This document shows, piece by piece, positions 19,803 to 28,470 of a stretch of DNA of 64,000 nt. How positions within the stretch are numbered: position 1 is the stretch's first letter; each line of letters opens with the position of its first letter. Below the pieces are notes generated by a model. The model worked only from the letters and a program-made list of their open reading frames with translations, was not told the origin of the DNA and searched no databases. The DNA lies in assembly GCF_002095575.1 (NCBI RefSeq), contig NZ_MLJJ01000005.1:98873-162872 (forward strand). Direction: 5' to 3'. This stretch comes from Pantoea septica. Lineage in GTDB: Bacteria; Pseudomonadota; Gammaproteobacteria; Enterobacterales; Enterobacteriaceae. A program made the position numbers and the translations under genes.

Positions 19803-20811
19803 CGGGCGCGGCAAAACGCGGCGCCAGCGCGCTGGGCAGCCTGCTGCTGACGCTGTTTGGCCTGACGGTGCTGACCTTTTTATCGGTCGGGTAATGCCGA
19901 CCGATCCGGTGCTGGCGGCGGTTGGCGACAACGCGCCGCAGTCGGTGGTGGAGCGCGCGCGCGCGGAGATGGGGCTGGATCAGCCGCTCTATGTGCAGTT
20001 CGGCCACTATCTCAACCAGCTGCTGCATGGCGACCTGGGTCGTTCCGTGCTGACGTCGAACAGCGTTACCAGCGATATCGCCCGCTTTTTCCCGGCCACC
20101 ATGGAGCTGGCGACGGCGGCGATCGTCATTGCCGCGCTGACTGGCATTCCTCTCGGCGTCTGGGCGGCGGTGCGCCAGGGGACCTGGCTCGATCAGACCA
20201 TTCGCGTCATCTGCCTGGCGGGCCATTCGCTGCCGGTATTCGTGCTGGCGCTGCTCAGCCTGCTGCTGTTCTACGCCGTGCTCGGGATTGCGCCGGGGCC
20301 AGGGCGGCAGGACATCATCTGGCAGGATATGATCCCGCAGGTCACCGGATTTCTCACCATCGATTCGCTGCTGGCGGGCGAATACGACGCCTTCCGCGAC
20401 GCGCTGGCGCACATGGCGCAGCCTGTCTGCATCCTCGCCTACTTCAGCATGGCCTACATCACGCGCATGACCCGCACCTTTATGCTCAACGCGCTCGGCG
20501 GCGAGTTCGTGATTACCGCGCGCGCCAAGGGGCTGTCGTCGCGCCGCGTGATCTGGCGTCACGCGTTCCCAACGGTCGCGGTTCAGCTGATTACGGTGCT
20601 GGCGCTGACCTATGCCGGGCTGCTGGAGGGCGCGGTGGTGACGGAAAATGTCTTCGCCTGGCCGGGCCTCGGCCAGTACCTCACTACCTCGTTAATGAAC
20701 GCCGACATGAATCCGGTGGTGGGCGCCACGCTGCTGGTCGGCACGGTTTACGTGCTGCTCAACCAGCTCGCCGACCTTCTCTATCGACTCTGCGATCCAC
20801 GGATAAAATAA
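19799..20811 (+). pseudogene. DppB-type ABC permease with a one-base deletion near its 5' end
   Basis: The expected GTG start at 19799 overlaps the receptor gene stop and encodes a first membrane segment (GSLLLTLFGLTVLTF). The frame is then lost at a run of five T at 19877-19881 and meets TAA at 19892-19894. One more T would give TFFIGRVMPTDPV, exactly the expected family sequence, and join the frame that is open to 20811. That remaining 305 codons carry the family EAA loop (TARAKGLSSRRVIWRHAFP) and all later membrane segments. An ATG at 19894 could restart translation but the product would lack the first helix. This is either a real lesion, a slippage site or a base-calling error in a homopolymer. 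Everything downstream is intact. Confidence 0.8.
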
Positions 20812-21707
20812 TGTTTATTTCACGTAACTGGCTGCTGGCCGATTCGCCGACCAACCGCCGTCAGGCGGTTTGGGGCCGACGCTATCGCCTGTGGCTCAAC
20901 CTGCGCGGCAATCCGCTGGCGACAGGCGGTATGGCCGTCATTCTGCTGATGCTGCTGTTGGCCATCGCCGCGCCGCTGCTGACGCCTTACGATGCCGGCG
21001 CGCAGCATCTGGAAAACCGTCTGGCGGCGCCGTCCGCCTCGCACTGGCTAGGCACGGACGAGCTTGGACGCGATCTCTGGACGCGCATTATTTACGGCGG
21101 CCGCACCACGCTCGGCATGGTCATCGCCGTCGTAGCGCTGACCGCCCCGCTCGGCCTGCTGATTGGCTGTATCGCCGGTTATCTTGGCGGCGTCGTTGAT
21201 AAGGCGCTGATGCGCGTCACCGATATTTTTCTCGCCTTCCCACGCCTGATCCTGGCGCTGGCCTTCGTCGCCGCGCTCAAGCCGGGCGTCGAGAGCGCGG
21301 TACTGGCGATCGCTCTTACCGCCTGGCCGCCTTATGCCCGGCTGGCGCGCGCGGAAACGCTGCAGTTTCGCCACAGCGACTTTATCGCCGCCAGCCGCCT
21401 GACCGGCGCGTCGCCGCTGCGCATTATTCTGCGCCACATTATGCCGCTCTGCGTGCCGAGCCTGATCGTACGCGTCACGCTCGATATGAGTTCCATCATC
21501 ATTACCGCCGCCAGCCTCGGTTTCCTCGGCATGGGCGCGCAGCCGCCGTCGCCGGAATGGGGAACCATGATCGCGACCGCGCGCCGCTTTCTCTTCAGCG
21601 AATGGTGGGTGCCGCTGATGCCGTGCATCGCGATTTTTGTCACCTCGCTGGCCTTTAACTTTCTCGGCGACGGCCTGCGCGACGTCCTCGATCCCAGGGA
21701 GCGCTAA
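20811..21707 (+). CDS. DppC-type peptide ABC transporter permease
   Basis: This 298-residue inner-membrane permease has the N-terminal OppC-like cytoplasmic segment and six membrane helices. Signatures are HWLGTDELGRDLWTRIIYGGRTTL near residue 80 and the ATPase-contacting loop ASRLTGASPLRIILRHIMP near 200. The C-terminus FNFLGDGLRDVLDPR is typical. Its ATG shares one base with the stop of the upstream permease frame, and the next ATPase begins directly after its stop, so the operon is tightly coupled. It needs the DppB-type partner, whose gene carries a frameshift here. Confidence 0.92.
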   Translation: MFISRNWLLADSPTNRRQAVWGRRYRLWLNLRGNPLATGGMAVILLMLLLAIAAPLLTPYDAGAQHLENRLAAPSASHWLGTDELGRDLWTRIIYGGRTTLGMVIAVVALTAPLGLLIGCIAGYLGGVVDKALMRVTDIFLAFPRLILALAFVAALKPGVESAVLAIALTAWPPYARLARAETLQFRHSDFIAASRLTGASPLRIILRHIMPLCVPSLIVRVTLDMSSIIITAASLGFLGMGAQPPSPEWGTMIATARRFLFSEWWVPLMPCIAIFVTSLAFNFLGDGLRDVLDPRER

Positions 21708-22535
21708 ATGCTGGTGGAAATTGAGAATCTACGCATCGCCTTTCGCAGCCGCGCGGAAAGGTTCGAGGCGGTGCGCGGCGTCAGTTTTAGCGTCGGCAAA
21801 GAGAAATTCGCCATCGTCGGCGAGAGCGGCTCGGGCAAATCGCTCACCGCGCGCAGCCTGATGCAGCTGCTGCCGGGCAACGCCGAGGTCAGCGCGGACG
21901 CGCTGCGTTTTGACGGCATAGACCTGCGCGGCGCCAGCGAAAAAACGCTGCGGCAAATCCGCGGCAGACGCGTCGGCTTTATTCTGCAGGACCCAAAATA
22001 TTCGCTTAACCCGGTCATGACTATCGGCCAGCAGATCGCCGAGGCCTGGCGCGAGCACAAAGGCGGCAGCAGTAAGGCGGCGATGCAGGCGGCGATCGGC
22101 CTGCTGGAGCAGGTGAAAATCCGCGACGCCGCCGCCGTGGCGCTGCGCTATCCGCATGAGGTTTCCGGCGGCATGGGGCAGCGCGTGATGATCGCCATGA
22201 TGCTGGCGCCCGATCCCGAACTGCTGATCGCCGATGAGCCTACCAGCGCGCTCGACGCGACGGTGCAGGCGGAGATTTTGCGCCTGATCGACGACCTGGT
22301 TTCAGCGCGTGGGATGGGACTCATCCTTATCAGCCACGACCTGCCGCTGGTGTCGCACTTCTGCGACCGCGTGGCGGTGATGTACGCCGGACGTATCGTC
22401 GAGCAGCTTGACGCCCGGCAACTGCATCAGGCGCAGCATCCTTACACGCAGGGGCTGCTGGCCTGCCTGCCGTCGCTGCGTCACCCGCGCGCGCGCCTGC
22501 CGACGCTGCAGCGCGACGACGCATGGCGCGATTAG
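21708..22535 (+). CDS. DppD-type peptide ABC transporter ATPase
   Basis: This 275-residue ATPase has Walker [10 protein letters not shown] near residue 40, the Q-loop FILQDPKYSLNP, signature VSGGMGQRV, Walker [13 protein letters not shown] and switch His in ISHDLPLV. The C-terminal extension seen in peptide importers (QHPYTQGLLACLPSL) is present but ends earlier than usual, just after LPTLQ. It lacks the longer Cys-containing iron-sulphur tail seen in some DppD proteins. It pairs with the DppF-type ATPase that starts 9 bases later. No gap separates it from the upstream permease gene. Confidence 0.92.
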   Translation: MLVEIENLRIAFRSRAERFEAVRGVSFSVGKEKFAIVGESGSGKSLTARSLMQLLPGNAEVSADALRFDGIDLRGASEKTLRQIRGRRVGFILQDPKYSLNPVMTIGQQIAEAWREHKGGSSKAAMQAAIGLLEQVKIRDAAAVALRYPHEVSGGMGQRVMIAMMLAPDPELLIADEPTSALDATVQAEILRLIDDLVSARGMGLILISHDLPLVSHFCDRVAVMYAGRIVEQLDARQLHQAQHPYTQGLLACLPSLRHPRARLPTLQRDDAWRD

Positions 22536-22544
22536 GAGAAAGCT

Positions 22545-23285
22545 ATGTTTGACATCAACAACCTGGACGTCAGTTTCGGCGCGCACCGCGCCGTCAAAGC
22601 CGTCACCTTTCAGGTAGGCAGCGGCGAGAGTTTCGGCATGGTGGGCGAAAGCGGCTCCGGCAAATCGACGGTGTTGCGTGCGCTGGCGGGACTGAACCCC
22701 GACTGGCGCGGAGAGATCCGCTTCGGCGGCATGGTGCTGAGCGCCCGACGCGGCCGCCCTTTTTTCCGTCAGGTGCAGATGGTATTTCAGGATCCCTACG
22801 GTTCGCTGCATCCGCGCCAGACAATCGACCGTATTTTGCATGAGCCGCTGCTGGTGCATCGCCTCGATCGCGCCGAGCAGCGCATCAACCAGGCGCTAAA
22901 CGATGTCGGCCTGTCCGCCGCCGCGCGCTTCCGCTATCCGCATCAGCTTTCCGGCGGTCAGCGCCAGCGCGTGGCGATCGCCCGCGCGCTGATTGCCGAA
23001 CCGGAGGCGCTGCTGCTGGATGAGCCGACCTCCGCGCTGGACGTTTCCGTTCAGGCGGAAATTCTCAATTTGCTTAGCGATCTGCGCAGCGCGCGCAATC
23101 TTACCTATATTCTGGTGACGCATAATCTGGCGGTCGTCACCCATCTTTGCCAGCGTATCGGCGTGATGCAGCATGGCGAAATGGTAGAGCAGTTGAGCGC
23201 GGACGACCTGCGCGCGCGGCGAATTCATCATCCGCATACCGCGCAGCTGTTCGATTTAAGCATCGGACTGGAGGAGCCGGCATGA
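22545..23285 (+). CDS. DppF-type peptide ABC transporter ATPase
   Basis: This 246-residue ATPase carries Walker [10 protein letters not shown] near residue 38, Q-loop VFQDPYGSLHPRQT, signature LSGGQRQRVA, Walker B LLLDEPTSALD and switch His VTHNLAVV. It is shorter than typical DppF, with a reduced C-terminal extension. AGGAGAAAG gives a good ribosome site. The stop overlaps the start of the next gene by four bases (ATGA type), tying the serine hydrolase to the transporter operon. Confidence 0.92.
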   Translation: MFDINNLDVSFGAHRAVKAVTFQVGSGESFGMVGESGSGKSTVLRALAGLNPDWRGEIRFGGMVLSARRGRPFFRQVQMVFQDPYGSLHPRQTIDRILHEPLLVHRLDRAEQRINQALNDVGLSAAARFRYPHQLSGGQRQRVAIARALIAEPEALLLDEPTSALDVSVQAEILNLLSDLRSARNLTYILVTHNLAVVTHLCQRIGVMQHGEMVEQLSADDLRARRIHHPHTAQLFDLSIGLEEPA

Positions 23286-24793
23286 CGCTGGAGTGGCAAC
23301 GGGCGGCAGCGGTCGCCGACAGGCTTGTTCAGGGCTGGCGGCAGCCCGGCGCGCCGGGCGGCGCGATAGTGCTGTTCGACGCGCGTCAGGTGCATTCGAC
23401 GCACTGCGCCGGGCTGGCCGATTTAGCGCAGCAGACGCCGTTTACCCTCGACAGCGTGGTGCGCTTCGCCTCGATCACCAAACATCTTTTCGCTGCGCTG
23501 GCGACCGGACCGGGACGCCGCTATTTGTCGCCTGATGACAAACTGGCGGATCACTTGCCACAGCTGCGCGGCGCCAACGGCCAGGTAACCGTCGGCCTGG
23601 CGCTGGATATGTCGAGCGGGCTGCCGGATCTGCGCGAAACGCTGTCGCTGATCGGCCTGTCGGTCTACAACGCCACCACCGACGCCGATCTGCTGGCGTT
23701 TCTGGCCGCGGAGAGTGAGCTAAACTACCCGCCCGGCAGCGAAATTTCTTACACCAATACCGGCTATCGGCTGGTGGAGGAGGCGCTAAAAGCGAAAGGG
23801 GTGCGTTTCGATGCGCTGCTGCAACAGTATATCTGCCAGCCGCTGGATATCAGCCTGACCGCGCCGGAAACCTGGTTCGACGTGGTGCCCGGCCTGGCGC
23901 CGGGCTACTGGTTCGACGGCAGCCGCTGGCAGCTCGCCAGCGCCGGCCTGCATCTTTCCGCCTCCGGCAGCGTCGCCGGCAGCCTGCGCCACCTGACGCG
24001 CTGGCTGCAGGCGCTGTTGAGCGACGGCGGCCCCGGCACGGGCGTGCTGCGGCGCCTCAGCGCGCCGCGCCTGCTGGCGGACGGACGCGTCAGCGGCTAT
24101 GGGCTGGGTCTGGCCAGCACGCAGATCGGCACCCAGACGCTGTTTGGCCACGGCGGCTCGCATGCGGGCTATAAAAGTTATTTTCTGCTGCATCCTGAAC
24201 GCCAGGCGGGCGTGGCGCTGGTGGCGAACCGCGAAGATGCCGCCACCTCTGAAGCCGCGCTGCGCGTGATGGCGGCGCTGCTTAACCGCACGCTGCCGGA
24301 GAAAGGGCACGATCTCACGCACGGCCTCTATGTCGGAGAACACGAGGCGGAGTGGCTGGAGATCGCTGGCGACGCGGCGACCTGGCTCGGCGCGAGCGAA
24401 ACGCTGTGGCGCGGCGGCGCGCAGGGCGAAGCGCATTCGCTCTCCAGCACCTTTCCGCTGCGGCTGCGCCAGGAAGGCGTCGCCATCGGCGGCGAGATCG
24501 GCCATGCGCCGCGCCGCTTTGTGCCGGCCCAGCCCGACGGCGCCAGCTTACAGGCGATGCAGGGACGCTGGTTCCTGCCGCAGTGGCGCAGCGAACTGGT
24601 GATTGAGGGCGGGAAGCTAACGATGGGCATCGGCCCGGCGGCGATTGTCGCCAGCCTGCAGTCGCTGGGCGGCGACCGCGTGCTGGCGACCGCGCAGGAC
24701 GGTCCCTGGCAAAAGCGCTTTATGCTGAAGCGCGACGGCAGCCGGCTGCGCCTGTTGCTTAACCGCAGCCGGGTGGTGCAGTTTATGCGATAA
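23282..24793 (+). CDS. Beta-lactamase-fold serine hydrolase, D-aminopeptidase-like
   Basis: This 503-residue protein belongs to the penicillin-recognising serine hydrolase superfamily. Catalytic motif one is SITK (Ser and Lys near residues 62-65), motif two is YTN near 157, and a HGGSHAG motif near 288 takes the third position. A C-terminal part of about 180 residues resembles the extra beta-barrel domains of D-stereospecific aminopeptidase (DAP). Having no signal peptide, it should act on imported peptides in the cytoplasm. The chosen ATG overlaps the ATPase gene stop; the frame stays open further upstream but only inside that gene. Company with transporter, M19 dipeptidase and DppA supports a role on D-residue peptides. 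A class C-like esterase is the alternative. Confidence 0.75.
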   Translation: MTLEWQRAAAVADRLVQGWRQPGAPGGAIVLFDARQVHSTHCAGLADLAQQTPFTLDSVVRFASITKHLFAALATGPGRRYLSPDDKLADHLPQLRGANGQVTVGLALDMSSGLPDLRETLSLIGLSVYNATTDADLLAFLAAESELNYPPGSEISYTNTGYRLVEEALKAKGVRFDALLQQYICQPLDISLTAPETWFDVVPGLAPGYWFDGSRWQLASAGLHLSASGSVAGSLRHLTRWLQALLSDGGPGTGVLRRLSAPRLLADGRVSGYGLGLASTQIGTQTLFGHGGSHAGYKSYFLLHPERQAGVALVANREDAATSEAALRVMAALLNRTLPEKGHDLTHGLYVGEHEAEWLEIAGDAATWLGASETLWRGGAQGEAHSLSSTFPLRLRQEGVAIGGEIGHAPRRFVPAQPDGASLQAMQGRWFLPQWRSELVIEGGKLTMGIGPAAIVASLQSLGGDRVLATAQDGPWQKRFMLKRDGSRLRLLLNRSRVVQFMR

Positions 24794-25619
24794 CGTTGCG
24801 CAACCTGCCGATCTTCTCAATCTCTACTTCCACTACGTCGCCGCTGAACATAAACAGCGGCGGCGTGCGCTTTTTACCGACGCCGCCCGGCGAACCGGTG
24901 AAGATGACGTCGCCCGGCGAAAGCGGACTGAACGCGGAGATGTACTCGATAATATTCGCGACGCTATGCACCATGCTACCGGTGGTGTCGTTCTGCACTT
25001 CGCGCCCGTTAAGGAAGGTTTTGATCCCCAGCGTCTGCGGATCGCCAATCGTTTCGGCCGTCGTCATCCAGGGGCCAAAGCCGCCAGTCTGCGGCCAGTT
25101 CTTCCCGGCGGTAAACCAGGTAAACTGCATGTCGCGCACCGTCGCATCCATAAAACAGCTGTAGCCTGCCACGTAGCTCAGCGCCTCGTCGGCCTTCACC
25201 CGATGCGCCGGTTTGCCGATGATCACCGCCAGTTCGCCTTCGTAGTCGAATTCGCTGGTGGACGCAGGCTTCATGAGCGGCTGCTCATGGCCGGTCAGGG
25301 AGTCCGCGAAGCGGATAAACAGCGTCGGCGCATTCTGGGTTTCTGAAAACTCTTTACGCTTATCGGCGTAGTTCATGCCGACGCAAAAAACCTTACCGGG
25401 GTTGTCGATCACCGGCAGAAAACGCAGCGCGTCAAAGGGATAGTCGGCAGGTCGTTCGCCAAAAGCCGCGAGATCCGCCAGCGAGGAGCGCTGCAGGAAG
25501 GTTTTTAGATCCGGGCACTGCGCGCCCATGCGCGTGCCGACATCCACCACGCCGTTTTCCTTTACGATGCCGAAACTTTTAATGCCCTGGTCTGGAAGAT
25601 AAAAACTGCAAAGCTGCAT
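24783..25619 (-). CDS. Fumarylacetoacetate hydrolase family protein
   Basis: This 278-residue enzyme has the FAH fold: CVGMNYADKRKEF, then the metal-binding EFDYEGELAVIIGKPAH (Glu, Glu, Asp), TGSPGGVG and the C-terminal SGDVVEVEIEKIGRLRN. Members hydrolyse C-C bonds of acylpyruvates or decarboxylate oxo-acids. The substrate here is unknown. It may handle an oxo-acid made from amino acids released by the surrounding peptidases. It overlaps the end of the convergent serine hydrolase gene by 11 bases and lies downstream of the dppA gene on the same strand, 93 bases away. Confidence 0.82.
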   Translation of the reverse strand: MQLCSFYLPDQGIKSFGIVKENGVVDVGTRMGAQCPDLKTFLQRSSLADLAAFGERPADYPFDALRFLPVIDNPGKVFCVGMNYADKRKEFSETQNAPTLFIRFADSLTGHEQPLMKPASTSEFDYEGELAVIIGKPAHRVKADEALSYVAGYSCFMDATVRDMQFTWFTAGKNWPQTGGFGPWMTTAETIGDPQTLGIKTFLNGREVQNDTTGSMVHSVANIIEYISAFSPLSPGDVIFTGSPGGVGKKRTPPLFMFSGDVVEVEIEKIGRLRNVIA

Positions 25620-25712
25620 TACTGCCTCGTTGTTATAGATAAATTCGCGCGCAGGTTAGCAAAAGATGAGATGAAAATCGTACAAACTTCCGCTCATCCG
25701 ATGACATAGGGT

Positions 25713-26534
25713 TTAATTTTGTGTCGACGCCAGATAAGAGAAGGCGCTGAGCAGGCTGACCAGCGTCGCCATGCGTTCCGCCTGGTAGCCGACCGTAACG
25801 GCGTCGAGGCGCGCGACGCCGGGGATCAGGCAGAAAAGATCCGCCAGCACCGGCCTGCTCGCCTGCAGCGTCAGCCGATAAGGCGCGTTCAGAGAGGCGG
25901 CGCACGCCCCGGACGCGCGTGATACCGCGCGCGCTGACGCTTCGCGAATGCGCTCCCGCGCCGCCTGCGGGCTCAGCGATTCGGCACAGGTGTGGGAAAT
26001 CGCGCGCTTTACGCAGACATATTCCGCCTCGGGATGGCGTTCGGCGATCCACTGCTGCAGGCGGTCGTCGCCGCTCACCAGCCACAGCGGCGTGCCCTGT
26101 TCCGCCGCCGCCGCCGCGTAAATATCGCTTTCGCCCGCCACGCGATCGTTGATCAACATGCGCCAGAAGGAGCGGCCGTTGATAGTGTGCGCCAGTACGC
26201 CAGGCTCTCCTGCCGCGCTGTGATAGCCGATCAGCATCAGGCCATCAAAACGCTGCTGGTCCAGTCCCTCCACCATCGAGAGCGCGCGCGGTTTGCCCTG
26301 TACCAGGCGTGCGCGCGCATCCATCTGCGCGGCGCGCAGGTTGGTCATCTGCGCATGGCTGTCGGCGACGACCACTTCGGTCGCGCCTGCTGCGAAGGCG
26401 CCGTCGATCGCGGCGTTAACCTCTTGCTCCATTAACTCGCGCGCCAGCTGCCATTCGGCGTGGCCGGGCGCGCACTGTTCAGGACGCATGACGCCCGCGA
26501 CGCCTTCGATATCGGCCGAGATAAAGATTTTCAC
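25713..26534 (-). CDS. dppA: D-aminopeptidase DppA (peptidase M55)
   Basis: This 273-residue zinc peptidase starts at GTG 26534 (MKIFISADIEGVAGV). That choice is supported by the universal M55 start KIFISADIEG with metal ligands Asp8 and Glu10. Further ligands lie in DSHAQM near 60 and GYHS near 104. The family forms decameric rings and releases N-terminal D-amino acids from short peptides. The GTG overlaps the stop of the DmpA-type gene upstream (GTGA), so translation is coupled. It is the last gene of the seven- or eight-gene operon that begins at 34856. Note this is the peptidase DppA of Bacillus, not the E. coli dipeptide-binding protein of the same name. Confidence 0.9.
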   Translation of the reverse strand: MKIFISADIEGVAGVMRPEQCAPGHAEWQLARELMEQEVNAAIDGAFAAGATEVVVADSHAQMTNLRAAQMDARARLVQGKPRALSMVEGLDQQRFDGLMLIGYHSAAGEPGVLAHTINGRSFWRMLINDRVAGESDIYAAAAAEQGTPLWLVSGDDRLQQWIAERHPEAEYVCVKRAISHTCAESLSPQAARERIREASARAVSRASGACAASLNAPYRLTLQASRPVLADLFCLIPGVARLDAVTVGYQAERMATLVSLLSAFSYLASTQN

Positions 26535-27583
26535 TGTGTGACTCCTGCAAGGCGGTCCAGCACATCGCTGAGCGCCGGACGATGGTGGCCGCGAAAGCCG
26601 GTTACGGGCTGCGCGCTGAGCAGCGCGTCCAGCACCGCATGTTCGGTAGCGTCGGCCGCTGCCGACAGCATCGGCTCCAGCGCGGCGTCCGGCGGCGGTT
26701 GCGGCACGGGCCGGGTGGAGAAGGCGACCGCGATGTCGCCGGAGCCGTGCCCCCAATAGCTGCCAAGCCGTCCCAGACCGGCGCCGGCGCGCTTCGCCAC
26801 ACGCGTCAGCTGGCGCGCGTCGAGCGGCGCGTCGGTCGCCATGACGATAATGATGGAGCCGGCGTCGCGCTGCGGCGTCAGCGACGGCAGCAGCGGCGCG
26901 ATCTGTTCGCCAAGGCGAACGCCATCCAGCGTCAGCGCCTCCAGCGCGCCGAAGTTCGCCAGCACCAGCACGCCCAGCGTGGCGTTAAGGCCGTCAATGC
27001 GGCGCGAGGCGCTGCCGATGCCGCCTTTCAGGCTGAAGCAGCTCATGCCGCGTCCTGCGCCGACGCTGCCGCGCGCGAAGTCGGCGTCGGCGGCGTCGAG
27101 GGCGGCCTGCGCCATCGCTTCGGTTACCGCCATCGCCTGAATATCGTTGAGCCAGCCGTCATTGCACTCCAGCGCCAACGGATTGACCGTGGGCAGCTCG
27201 CGTCCCAGCTCCGGATTGGCGCGGATCGCCGCGCGCGCCAGGGTGGTGAATAGCGTGCCTACCGCCAGCGTATTGCTGAGCAGAATCGGCGTCTGCAGCA
27301 CGCCCAGCTCGTTGACCTGCACTAGCCCGACCGGCTTGGCGAAGCCGTTAAACACCGCCGCGCCGCACGGCAACGGCTGGGCGAAAAGGTTCTCTCCCGG
27401 CGGCACTACCGCCGTCACGCCGGTTTGCCGCTCGTCGCAGTCCAGCGTGTAGTGCCCGACGCGTACGCCAGGCACGTCGCTGATGCGATTAGTCGGTCCA
27501 CAGACGCCGCGCGGCTGCCCAAGGCGGCGCGTGGCGCGCCAGCGCTGCAGCAACAGCGCACATTGTTGTTGGTGAAAGTCCAT
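26531..27583 (-). CDS. P1-family aminopeptidase (DmpA / BapA-like, L-aminopeptidase D-esterase)
   Basis: This 350-residue protein has the P1 family layout: GPTNRISDVPGVRVGHYTL at the N-terminus, GAAVFNGFAKPVG, NTLAVGT, and GRGMSCFSLKGGIGSASR in the middle. Members self-cleave at a Gly-Ser bond to expose the catalytic Ser; here Gly242-Ser243 in DAGSIIIVMATDAPLDA fits. Known enzymes release N-terminal L- or D-Ala, or beta-amino acids. No signal peptide is seen. It lies between the ABC permeases and DppA, with a two-base gap from the permease and a four-base overlap with DppA. Confidence 0.87.
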   Translation of the reverse strand: MDFHQQQCALLLQRWRATRRLGQPRGVCGPTNRISDVPGVRVGHYTLDCDERQTGVTAVVPPGENLFAQPLPCGAAVFNGFAKPVGLVQVNELGVLQTPILLSNTLAVGTLFTTLARAAIRANPELGRELPTVNPLALECNDGWLNDIQAMAVTEAMAQAALDAADADFARGSVGAGRGMSCFSLKGGIGSASRRIDGLNATLGVLVLANFGALEALTLDGVRLGEQIAPLLPSLTPQRDAGSIIIVMATDAPLDARQLTRVAKRAGAGLGRLGSYWGHGSGDIAVAFSTRPVPQPPPDAALEPMLSAAADATEHAVLDALLSAQPVTGFRGHHRPALSDVLDRLAGVTQ

Positions 27584-27585
27584 TT

Positions 27586-28470
27586 TTAGCTCTTTAATTT
27601 AGGGTCCAGCGTGTCGCGTAGCGCATCGCCTAACAGGTTGAACGCCAGCACCGTCATAAAAATCGCCAGACCGGGAAAAACGCTGACGTGCCACAGCCCC
27701 GCCATCATCATGCTGCGGCTCATGGCGAGGATATTGCCCCATTCCGGCACGTCGGGCTCCGGGCCGAGGCCGATGAAACTCAGGCCGGCGGCGGTGAGGA
27801 TGCTGGTGCCGATGCGCATGGTGAAATAGACGATCACGTTCGGCAGCGTGCCGGGAAGAATATGCCGCAGCAGGATCACCCGGTCCGGCGCGCCAGCGCA
27901 GCGCACCGCTTCGACATAGGCGGCCTGCTTCAGCGACAGCGTCGAGGCGCGTACGATGCGCGCGAAAACCGGCACGCTGAACACCGCCACCGCGATGATC
28001 ACGTTGTTGAGGCCGGGACCCAGTATCGCCACCACCGCAATCGCCAGCAGCATGCCGGGAAAGGCGAAGAGCACGTCGGATCCGCGCATAATCAGCATAT
28101 CGACCCAGCGCCCATAGTAGCCCGCCAGCAGGCCAAGCACGATGCCCGCCAGCATGCCGAGCGTCACCGATACAATACCGACGTAGAGCGAAATACGCGC
28201 GCCATAGATAATCCGGCTCAGCACGTCGCGCCCTAGCTCGTCCGTGCCCATCCAGTGCGCGCCTGACGGCGGCATTGAGAGCGCCGTCCAGTCCGGCTCC
28301 ATAGGATTCCAGGGCGCCAGCCAGGGCGCGAAGAGCGCGATCAGCGCCAGCAACAGCACGAAGCCGCCCGACGCCAGCGCCAGCGGATTGCGCGTAAAAG
28401 CGTGCAGGAAGTCGCGCCACGGCGAACGGATCGCTTCGCTATCGACGGTGGTTAGCGTCTGCTGGCTCAT
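27586..28470 (-). CDS. Peptide/glutathione ABC permease, GsiD/DppC type
   Basis: This 294-residue permease has the OppC-like N-terminus, six membrane segments, HWMGTDELGRDVLSRIIYGARISL near residue 80 and the EAA loop AVRCAGAPDRVILLRHILPG. It forms the channel with the GsiC-type partner, whose gene overlaps its start by four bases. The order ATPase, receptor, permease, permease matches gsiABCD of E. coli. Linkage to D-peptide peptidases makes glutathione less certain as substrate. Confidence 0.9.
   Translation of the reverse strand: MSQQTLTTVDSEAIRSPWRDFLHAFTRNPLALASGGFVLLLALIALFAPWLAPWNPMEPDWTALSMPPSGAHWMGTDELGRDVLSRIIYGARISLYVGIVSVTLGMLAGIVLGLLAGYYGRWVDMLIMRGSDVLFAFPGMLLAIAVVAILGPGLNNVIIAVAVFSVPVFARIVRASTLSLKQAAYVEAVRCAGAPDRVILLRHILPGTLPNVIVYFTMRIGTSILTAAGLSFIGLGPEPDVPEWGNILAMSRSMMMAGLWHVSVFPGLAIFMTVLAFNLLGDALRDTLDPKLKS

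Noticed and set aside
19877..19894. Programmed transcriptional slippage or ribosomal frameshift in the DppB-type gene
   Set aside because: Known slippage runs are longer than five T and no stimulatory structure is visible. A plain deletion or sequencing error is simpler.
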